Below are positions 7,113 to 13,736 of a stretch of DNA of 23,992 nucleotides, piece by piece. The stretch's first letter is position 1. The number at the start of each line of letters is the position of its first letter. A model generated the notes under the pieces. The model was not told the DNA's origin, ran no database searches, and worked only from the letters and a program-made list of their open reading frames with translations. Both the position numbers and the translations under genes were made by a program. The stretch is from NCBI GenBank assembly GCA_027489105.1, contig JAIYAJ010000503.1, positions 1-23,992 on the forward strand, in the 5' to 3' direction. The stretch comes from Zymomonas sp. Its GTDB lineage: Bacteria > Pseudomonadota > Alphaproteobacteria > Sphingomonadales > Sphingomonadaceae.

Positions 7113-7949
7113 TCAGGTGGTCGCGACGAAGATATGGCTTCGTTTGACGATGGTCTGACCGGCAGCTTCCAGCCGGGTGCTCTCTCCGCTTTCCTGATGT
7201 TGGACGAGGACGAAGCCAGCTTCGCGGAGAAGATCGGTCACTTCGTCGGGAGTGTGGAACGCGTGTAGGCGGGATGTGCGGACAGCCATATAGTCCTTAA
7301 GCCTCAACGGCAGCTCGGGGCCGGCGAAGCGACTGAGGTCCTGATGATCGGCAAACAGGCGCATGGCACGCTCGAACCAGACATCATCATGCGCGAGCGC
7401 TGCAGCCTCGGTCGGTTTCGGCGCGGTCCGCAGGACAAGCAGAAGCGTCCCGCCCGGAACAAGCGCGCGTCTCAGCCGGTCGAGGAACGGCGCCCTCGAT
7501 GCAGCAGGCACGAAGGACAGCATCGAATGCGAAAGGATCAGATCGTAGCGTCGCTCGTGGGTCAGTTCGCGCAAGTCCAACTGCATCGTCCTGATCGACA
7601 CCCTATCGGGCGCCTCGATGCGATCGATGAGGGCGAGCGGGGCAGGACAGCGATCGGCGACGCAGACATCGAGCGGCCGATCGGGTAGTGCGTGGACGAC
7701 CAGCTGGAGAAGCCCCGCATCGGCGGCGCCCGCGATCAATATGCGGCCCTGACCTGCTTTCACGTTTCCCAGCACCGGGCCGAGAAAATCCTCGTCGACC
7801 TTCGGCCCGCCGACTGCGCCTGCCAGGCGCATCAGGCCCCAGATCTGATGATAGGCGCCGCAGCTGGTGCACAGCTTGGAACCTATGTCCCACGCTGCCC
7901 GCGCCTGGGCTTCCACATCATCCAGCGGCAGCAGGGCGTTCACGGGCAT
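7113..7949 (-). CDS. Class I SAM-dependent methyltransferase
   Basis: This 278-residue protein starts with an ATG (7949) behind GAGGAT, 14 bases after the permease stop. It is the last gene of the five-gene minus-strand unit. The SAM-binding fold is clear: motif I ILIAGAADAGLL (70-81), an acidic residue after strand 2 in VCVADR (Asp99), YDLILSHSMLSFVP (135-148), and the post-motif LVPGGTLLLVL (163-173). An N-terminal helical region precedes the fold and includes CTSCGAYH (Cys27 and Cys30) and IWGLMRLAG. The C-terminal part has HAFHTPDEVTDLLREAGF, a common methyltransferase lid element. Acceptor atom and substrate cannot be read from sequence. The neighbouring ATP-grasp ligase suggests both act on the same small molecule or peptide, but this is only context. 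Confidence 0.82.
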   Translation of the reverse strand: MPVNALLPLDDVEAQARAAWDIGSKLCTSCGAYHQIWGLMRLAGAVGGPKVDEDFLGPVLGNVKAGQGRILIAGAADAGLLQLVVHALPDRPLDVCVADRCPAPLALIDRIEAPDRVSIRTMQLDLRELTHERRYDLILSHSMLSFVPAASRAPFLDRLRRALVPGGTLLLVLRTAPKPTEAAALAHDDVWFERAMRLFADHQDLSRFAGPELPLRLKDYMAVRTSRLHAFHTPDEVTDLLREAGFVLVQHQESGESTRLEAAGQTIVKRSHIFVATT

Positions 7950-7963
7950 ATCCTCGTTATGAG

Positions 7964-9835
7964 TCACAGGGCGGGTCTCAGCAGTGTCAGGCCGGCCGTG
8001 GCTATCGCCATGAGCGCGCCGGCGAGGATGGTCTTGGTTCTCCATCCATCGAGACGGACGAGCAGGCCGATGACGAACAGCCCCGCTGCGGATGCCACGC
8101 CGATGATAGGTATTGCCACGGCAAAGCAGACGAGGCCGGCCAACTGAAAACTGTCGGGGGAGGAGGGGGCGGTATCGGCACCGCGCGGTGCTGTCCCGGC
8201 GATACGCCAGAACAGCTGCAGGCTTGCGCAGAGCCCGGCAATCCCGGCCAGGCCCGGCAGCAGGCGTATAGGCGTCGGATGATGCCAGAGGGCTGCAAGC
8301 GAGCCCACCATCAGTACGCCAAACAGCGTCACTACGAGCGGCAAAATGGCGGCCCGCTCGGCGGGCGCCGTGTTGCTGCCCCGGCGCCAGCGGGCGAGCG
8401 CAGGAACCGCAATCACCGCGCCGATACCGAAGATCAGCAGCACGCCCGGGCGGTAAAGGGCGGCGTCGCCATAGATGGCAACCGAACGAAACAGGCCGGA
8501 CTCGAGCATAGGTGCAAGGACGAAGCCCAGCAGCAGCGGTGCGCGGGGAATGTCGGTCGCCTTCATCACAAGGCCGAGCAGGGTCATGGCGGCCAGTACG
8601 AGCAGGGTGACCGGCGAAGGATCGGTCATCCACGTGACGCCGATCGCTGCGGTCAGTGCGAAGATCGATACCGCATCTTTGCGGAGCGTTGCGATCCGGC
8701 CGATCACTGGCAGCACCGGAAGGCTGATGGCGACGGCAAGAAGATTGGCGAGAATGATCGTCGCCGCCATCAGATAGACGAAGGAAGGCTGTCCGCCCGC
8801 CATGCGCGGCCCCACTTCCAGCCCGATCAGCGCGAATGCGGCGAGGAGGATGCCCATGCCGGATGAGCTGGGGATGCCGAACAGCAGGGTCGGGCCCAGG
8901 GCGCCACCCTCCTTGGCATTGTTGGCGGCTTCGGGCGCGATCACGCCCGCCAGCGCCCCTTGACCGAACGGGACTTCGGGCTTTTCGGTCTGGCGGGCAT
9001 GGCCATAGGCGACCCACACGGCGACGCTGGCACCGAGCCCGGGCGCGAGGCCCACGGCCGCGCCGATGATCGAGGTCCGCAGGAGCAGCCACCGCCGCGT
9101 GAGCGCTTCGCGGAAGCCCGCTCGCACCGCTCCGGGATCGATATTCGCTTCGACATGCGTCGCGTCCTTTGCCGATGATGTCCGGATCAGCTCGGGGATC
9201 ACGAAGAGCCCCGTCACTACGGCAGCGGGACTCAGGCCTTCATGCAACTCGATCAGGCCGAAGCTGAACCGCGCCACGCCGGAGAAGTTGTCGAGGCCGA
9301 CCAGCGCCAGGATCACGCCCGTGGCGGTCGACAGAATGCCGCCGGCCAGGCCTCCAGCGACGCCGCTGCCGGACAGGGCCGCGATCGACAACAGTCCAAC
9401 CAGGGAGAGCGCCGCAATCTCGGGAGCGCCGATCTGCCGGGTCACGGCCAGCGCAGCAGGCGCGAGGGCCATCAGGAAGAGCGCGCCGATCACACCTCCC
9501 GCCGCCGAGGCGCCGAGGGCGGCCCCAATGGCGCGCCCGGCTTCGCCGCGTCGCGTGAGCGCATAGCCGTCGATGACCGTCGCCGCCTCGGTCGCCGAGG
9601 TCGGAGCGCCGAGAAGGATGGCGGGGATTGCACCAGTGCTGTGCACGACGGCGTGGAAGGCCACCAGGAAGGTCGCCCCCGCCACGGGACCGAGACCGAT
9701 CGCGAAGGGCGTCGCAAGCAGCAGCCCCGCCCGGCCGTTGATCCCCGGGGTAAGCCCTGCCAGCACACCGCCGACGGTTCCCAGCAGCAGCGCCAGACCG
9801 ATCAGCTCGATCGATGTCCCCAGAATCTCCGGCAT
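7964..9835 (-). CDS. Tripartite tricarboxylate transporter permease, TctA-TctB fusion
   Basis: This 623-residue inner-membrane protein has hydrophobic segments throughout. Residues about 1-490 match the TctA large-permease type: VGGVLAGLTPGINGRAGLLL near 20-40, AILLGAPTSATEAATVIDGY near 73-92, GLAPGLGASVAVWVAYGHA, PEAANNAKEGGALGPTLLFG and IPSSSG. Residues about 500-623 hold four or so further membrane segments like the small TctB subunit, so one polypeptide supplies both subunits. The usual YYG-x-YGGS element of TctA is replaced by FHAVVHSTG, which suggests a divergent substrate group. TTT systems use the ion gradient and an extracytoplasmic binding protein, here encoded immediately upstream with only one base between genes. 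Classical substrates are carboxylates such as citrate; the substrate here is unknown. Confidence 0.85.
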   Translation of the reverse strand: MPEILGTSIELIGLALLLGTVGGVLAGLTPGINGRAGLLLATPFAIGLGPVAGATFLVAFHAVVHSTGAIPAILLGAPTSATEAATVIDGYALTRRGEAGRAIGAALGASAAGGVIGALFLMALAPAALAVTRQIGAPEIAALSLVGLLSIAALSGSGVAGGLAGGILSTATGVILALVGLDNFSGVARFSFGLIELHEGLSPAAVVTGLFVIPELIRTSSAKDATHVEANIDPGAVRAGFREALTRRWLLLRTSIIGAAVGLAPGLGASVAVWVAYGHARQTEKPEVPFGQGALAGVIAPEAANNAKEGGALGPTLLFGIPSSSGMGILLAAFALIGLEVGPRMAGGQPSFVYLMAATIILANLLAVAISLPVLPVIGRIATLRKDAVSIFALTAAIGVTWMTDPSPVTLLVLAAMTLLGLVMKATDIPRAPLLLGFVLAPMLESGLFRSVAIYGDAALYRPGVLLIFGIGAVIAVPALARWRRGSNTAPAERAAILPLVVTLFGVLMVGSLAALWHHPTPIRLLPGLAGIAGLCASLQLFWRIAGTAPRGADTAPSSPDSFQLAGLVCFAVAIPIIGVASAAGLFVIGLLVRLDGWRTKTILAGALMAIATAGLTLLRPAL

Positions 9836-9836
9836 G

Positions 9837-10856
9837 TCAGAAGATCGGCGGTTGCGCCGCGATGGCGCGGCGGAGGGCGGGTACCAGCGCCGATCGCCGG
9901 CGGTGGAGCAGTTCGTCGAGCATGTTCGCTACGGCTGCTCCGTTCAGCCCGCCTATGACGAAACCGGCAGTCGCGGCTTCGCGGCGAAATCCATGGTCCC
10001 CGATCACCAGATCGAACAGCGTGCGCCACCGTTCGACGATGGCGGGTGGCGTAGCCGGCGCCATCGCAACGATACGGCCAAGCTTCGCATGCCCTTCCAC
10101 CAGATCGAGGAGAGCGGGTGCGTCCACACCGCGGGAGACGTCGCGGAGTAGCGGCGCGCGCTCGGGTGCTCCGGCGGTCCCGGGCGGAATGGGAAGCCCG
10201 TTAAGGCGCAACAGGACGGTCGCACCGGGCATGGCCAGCAGCTTGGTCAATCCGTCGATCGAGGCGATCACACCGTCCATTTCGCCGGAGATCAGCGCAA
10301 AATTCCGCGCCCCGCCGGTGTAGCCGGGCACGCTTCGGATATTGGCTCCGGTCAGATAGCGGACGATGGCCGCCTCATAATAGCCGGGCGACACGGCGCT
10401 GACTGTGGCCAGAAGCATCGGGCGTTTGCGCCCGGCCAGATCCTGAAACTGGCGGACCGTACCGCCGGGTCGGCCCATCAACACCCTGCGGTCGCTGGAG
10501 AAATTGCCTATCCACTGGAAGGCGGCGAGATCGGTCGTCAGGCCTTCTTCGCGCAACAGATCTGCGTAGAGCAGGCCGGTCGGAAGCATGGCCATCACCG
10601 TACCGTCGGCCGGTGCCTCGAACAGATGGCGGGCCGCCAGCTTTCCACCCGAGCGGGGTACCGCCTCGACCGAGGCATCGATCCCATAGCGGTGGAGGTG
10701 GCGCGCGAAGATCGCGAGCAGGTGGCTCGAAGCCGATCCGGCGCCGCTGCCGCTGATGATACGAAGCCGCCGCGCCCCGCCGGAGCAGCCCACGACCGAT
10801 GTCGCGGCCAGACCGGCAAGCACTGCGCGGCGCGTGGGAGTTGCGACTCGACCCAT
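9837..10856 (-). CDS. TctC/Bug-like solute-binding lipoprotein
   Basis: This 339-residue protein has an N-terminus reading TRRAVLAGLAATSVVGC. A twin arginine (Arg9-Arg10), a hydrophobic core and a lipobox ending at Cys24 suggest a lipoprotein, perhaps Tat-exported. The rest follows the TctC/Bug two-lobe pattern: VPRSGGKLAARHLFEAPADG (family-typical G-x2-A region near 65-84), the PTGLL loop, GYTGGARNFALISGEMDG (the lobe-2 GG-x-A-x-GE-like segment) and a C-terminal helical end. In tripartite tricarboxylate transport this component captures the substrate in the periplasm and delivers it to TctA/TctB. Its gene starts one base after the stop of the TonB-dependent receptor gene and ends one base before the permease start, so the three are surely translated together. 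TctC proteins are usually soluble periplasmic proteins; lipid anchoring is less common. Confidence 0.82.
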   Translation of the reverse strand: MGRVATPTRRAVLAGLAATSVVGCSGGARRLRIISGSGAGSASSHLLAIFARHLHRYGIDASVEAVPRSGGKLAARHLFEAPADGTVMAMLPTGLLYADLLREEGLTTDLAAFQWIGNFSSDRRVLMGRPGGTVRQFQDLAGRKRPMLLATVSAVSPGYYEAAIVRYLTGANIRSVPGYTGGARNFALISGEMDGVIASIDGLTKLLAMPGATVLLRLNGLPIPPGTAGAPERAPLLRDVSRGVDAPALLDLVEGHAKLGRIVAMAPATPPAIVERWRTLFDLVIGDHGFRREAATAGFVIGGLNGAAVANMLDELLHRRRSALVPALRRAIAAQPPIF

Positions 10857-10857
10857 T

Positions 10858-13644
10858 CTAAAGCGTGTAGCGCAATCCGACGAAATACTGCCGGCCGGTA
10901 TGCGACGATTCCTCGATTTCCAGCCGTTCGAGGCTGATCCAGCGATTATCCGTCATGTCGGTCAGGTTCAGCGCCTGTAGCGTTGCCAGCAGCTTCTCGG
11001 TGATTTGCACAGTCAGCTGGGAATCGAGGGTGAAACTGTGCAATTTCCCGCGGGCGTCATTGCCATTGCCGGCCGGCACGCCGCCGACATAGCGGCTCCG
11101 ATAGGCGCCCGATATCCGCGCCGAGAAGCGGCCCTTTTCATAATAGGCCGTGGCGTTCCAGGAATTGCGAGACATGCCCGCCAGCGGGAGGCTGAGTGTC
11201 ACGGGCGGGTTTGCGCCTGCATCGAGGATATAGTCGACGTTCGAGCTGGCGCGGGTAAAATTGGCCTGGATCCCGAACCCATCGAAGGGTGCGGGCAGAT
11301 AGCGCATGGCGTGCTGCGCGCTCAGCTCGAACCCTTTCAGCTCGCCGCCGCCCGTGTTCGTGAACTGCGACACGAGGAAGATGGTGCTCGCGTCGTTGCC
11401 GTTGCTGAGCAGTTCGGCCGGCAAGCCCGTAGCGCTGAAGGGCACGGCGATGCTGGAATTCTGGATGTAGGAGGAGAGCTTCTTGTAAAAGACGCCGATG
11501 GCCAGTTGCGTGTCCCGGTTCGGATACCATTCCACATTGAGATCGGCCGCCCGGGCGCGGATGGGATTGAGGCGTGGATTGCCGATGGTCAGCGACCGGC
11601 CCGTATTGCTGATCGAGCCCCCGGGCGTCAGCGCGGCGAGCTGAGGACGTGCCATCTGTTTGGCAAGCGCAATCCTGACCAGCACGTCCTCGCCCGGTTC
11701 GATCGTCACATTGGCCGTCGGCAGGACATCGTCATAGCGGTTTCGCACGCGGACGAAGCGGGTGCTTGCGAAGCCGCCAGATCGCAGACGGGTCCGCGCA
11801 TAGCGCAAGCCGACATCCCCGCGCACGCGCATGCCCGCCACCGATGTGTCGAAATCGAGCTGCAGATAGCCGGCGAGCGCCGTTTCCCGCACGTCGCGAT
11901 TGGCGCCGAGCTGGTTGGCGGAGTCGACCCGGAAGTCGCCATATTGGTTGACGCAGTCGCAATCGAGATCGAGCAGGCGTGAAATCAGTCGGACATCGGG
12001 CGCAAGCCAGCTGGTGGGCGTGCCCGACGGAACGCCGAACCCTTTGCCGAAGCCACCGACCAGCCGGCTGATGTCGGTAACGCCGATTCCTGCAGGCAGC
12101 GGCACTGCCGCATCGGTCTGCCCATTGATGATGAAGCGCCGTTCCTCGCTGGTCGCGAAGTCGTAGCGCTTCGCGAGAAGGCCGCTCTTCAGCTGAAGAT
12201 CTGAGCTCAGTTCGTACCGCGTGTCCAGCCGAGCGGTGCTGATCCTGTTGGTCGTCCGGTTCGGACGAAGCCGGATCAGCGACGCATCTCCCTGAGCCGC
12301 GCTGCTGCTGAACGTCCAGTTGGCCGCGTCGGTGAAATCGAAGCCAAAAAGGAAGGTCGGGCGCTTCTGGCTCTGCGAGAAATCGTAGGAATAGCCGTCG
12401 CTGTCGTAGTGATCGAGCGACACGGTGGTCTGCACCGGATTGCTCTGGACGGAGCGAGCCTGGCCGATGTTGACATCGACGCTCAGTCCATCGCCGATTT
12501 CCTGCTCGAGGCGCACGCCGAACTGACGAAAGGTAGAACGCAGGACGTCGAACCGCGCCTCCGAACGGATGTCGACATCGTCGAAGGTGGCTTTGATCAG
12601 CTGATTCTTGGCATTGATCACATAATCGCGAACGTCGGTCTGTCGGTTCGACTGGTTGCCGCCCCGATTGAGCGATGCGACCTCGAGATAGTTTTCGAGG
12701 CGCGTTCCGGACACGCGCGAGAACAGCCCGCTCAGCGTGATCAACGACGTTTCCGTTGGGCGGAGCTGGACGGAGCCGGTGACGCCGAGGCGTTTCCAGT
12801 CATAATCGAGCCGGCCATAACGCGGGAAGCGCGCGTGCCATGCCGAGTTGACGTCGCTGTAGACGCCCGCCGGGCTGTTGCAAGGGCCCGGCGACTGGAA
12901 GCATCCGGCCGAGGCACCGGCGACGCTGGGATTTTCCCACCGTCCGCTGCTGGAGCCTTCCTCCCTGATCCGCCGCGAGCCATAGGCAACGGATAGCAGG
13001 GCTCCCAGCTTGCCGTCCGCCCAGCTGTTGCCGATCACCGCGCTGAAGCGTGGATCGTGGCGCTTGGAGAGATCGTTATAGCCGACCTCGGCGCTCATCG
13101 ACCCGAATAGCCCCTCATGATCGAAGGGCAGGGCGGTCTGCAGGTCGACCACGGCGCCCAGCGCGCCTTCTTCGGTTTCGGCCGACAGCGTCTTTCGGAC
13201 CGTTGCCCGATCGAAAAGTTCGGCTGCGAACAGCTGGAAGTCGAAACCCCGCGACCGGTTCGCCCCGCCTTGCCCGCTTGCCTGATCTTTTCCGCCGGTG
13301 GTGGCGAGCGCCTCGATCCCGTTGATCCGAACCCTGGTGAAATCCGGGGATAGGCCGCGCACGGTGATCTGCCGCCCCTCGCCGCCATCGCGGTCGATGG
13401 CAACGCCCGGAACGCGTTGCAATGCTTCTGCCAGATTGAGGTCGGGAAAGTCGGCTATGCCTTCGGCGTCGATCACTTCGGTTATGCCGACCGCAGCCCG
13501 TTTAGCCGCAGCTGCAGTCGCCAGGCTTTCGCGATAGCCGCTGACGACGATCGTCTGTTCGCTTCGCTGCGGCTCTTCGGCGGCATCTGCGGCCATCAGG
13601 CTGCCTTGCCCGGCTGCAAGCCAGGCCATGACTACGCTAAGCAC
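10858..13644 (-). CDS. TonB-dependent outer-membrane receptor, Caulobacter type
   Basis: The protein has 928 residues from the GTG at 13644, preceded by GGGGAAGG at a 9-base spacing. The open frame reaches an ATG at 13770, but that would overlap the CHAT gene and place 42 non-signal residues ahead of the hydrophobic segment. A short signal peptide (ending near MAA-D20) is followed by a TonB-box-like TIVVSG (31-36). The plug domain includes DFPDLNLAEALQRVPGVAI, GEGRQITVRGL and GALGAVVDLQT. A barrel of about 700 residues contains typical segments such as GDVGLRYARTR, MARPQL and NPRLNPIRA. The last strand ends YFVGLRYTL, with Leu instead of the usual terminal Phe. These receptors bring ligands across the outer membrane using TonB energy. 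The binding lipoprotein and permease genes directly downstream suggest a matched pathway. Confidence 0.88.
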   Translation of the reverse strand: MLSVVMAWLAAGQGSLMAADAAEEPQRSEQTIVVSGYRESLATAAAAKRAAVGITEVIDAEGIADFPDLNLAEALQRVPGVAIDRDGGEGRQITVRGLSPDFTRVRINGIEALATTGGKDQASGQGGANRSRGFDFQLFAAELFDRATVRKTLSAETEEGALGAVVDLQTALPFDHEGLFGSMSAEVGYNDLSKRHDPRFSAVIGNSWADGKLGALLSVAYGSRRIREEGSSSGRWENPSVAGASAGCFQSPGPCNSPAGVYSDVNSAWHARFPRYGRLDYDWKRLGVTGSVQLRPTETSLITLSGLFSRVSGTRLENYLEVASLNRGGNQSNRQTDVRDYVINAKNQLIKATFDDVDIRSEARFDVLRSTFRQFGVRLEQEIGDGLSVDVNIGQARSVQSNPVQTTVSLDHYDSDGYSYDFSQSQKRPTFLFGFDFTDAANWTFSSSAAQGDASLIRLRPNRTTNRISTARLDTRYELSSDLQLKSGLLAKRYDFATSEERRFIINGQTDAAVPLPAGIGVTDISRLVGGFGKGFGVPSGTPTSWLAPDVRLISRLLDLDCDCVNQYGDFRVDSANQLGANRDVRETALAGYLQLDFDTSVAGMRVRGDVGLRYARTRLRSGGFASTRFVRVRNRYDDVLPTANVTIEPGEDVLVRIALAKQMARPQLAALTPGGSISNTGRSLTIGNPRLNPIRARAADLNVEWYPNRDTQLAIGVFYKKLSSYIQNSSIAVPFSATGLPAELLSNGNDASTIFLVSQFTNTGGGELKGFELSAQHAMRYLPAPFDGFGIQANFTRASSNVDYILDAGANPPVTLSLPLAGMSRNSWNATAYYEKGRFSARISGAYRSRYVGGVPAGNGNDARGKLHSFTLDSQLTVQITEKLLATLQALNLTDMTDNRWISLERLEIEESSHTGRQYFVGLRYTL

Positions 13645-13706
13645 TCTGATCGTCCTTCCCCAAAAGGCGCTTGCGGCATTCGGCTTTGCACGTGCCTGTG
13701 TCAATC

Positions 13707-13730
13707 GCCGCGCCGCGCCGCGCCGCGCCG
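13707..13730. repeat. GCCGC short tandem repeat between the CHAT and receptor genes
   Basis: The 24 bases 13707-13730 are nearly five head-to-tail copies of GCCGC. They lie in the 92-base gap between the CHAT stop (13737) and the receptor GTG (13644), so they fall in the transcript leader of the receptor gene. A TTGACA-like hexamer on the minus strand (13704-13699) directly follows, but no convincing -10 is present at the right distance. Such a repeat could vary in length by slippage, or slow transcription or translation. Confidence 0.75.
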
Positions 13731-13736
13731 TCCCTT

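Noticed and set aside
11005..11982. 325-residue plus-strand frame inside the TonB-receptor gene
   Set aside because: Antisense to a receptor with a clear plug and barrel; no motif or ribosome site supports it.
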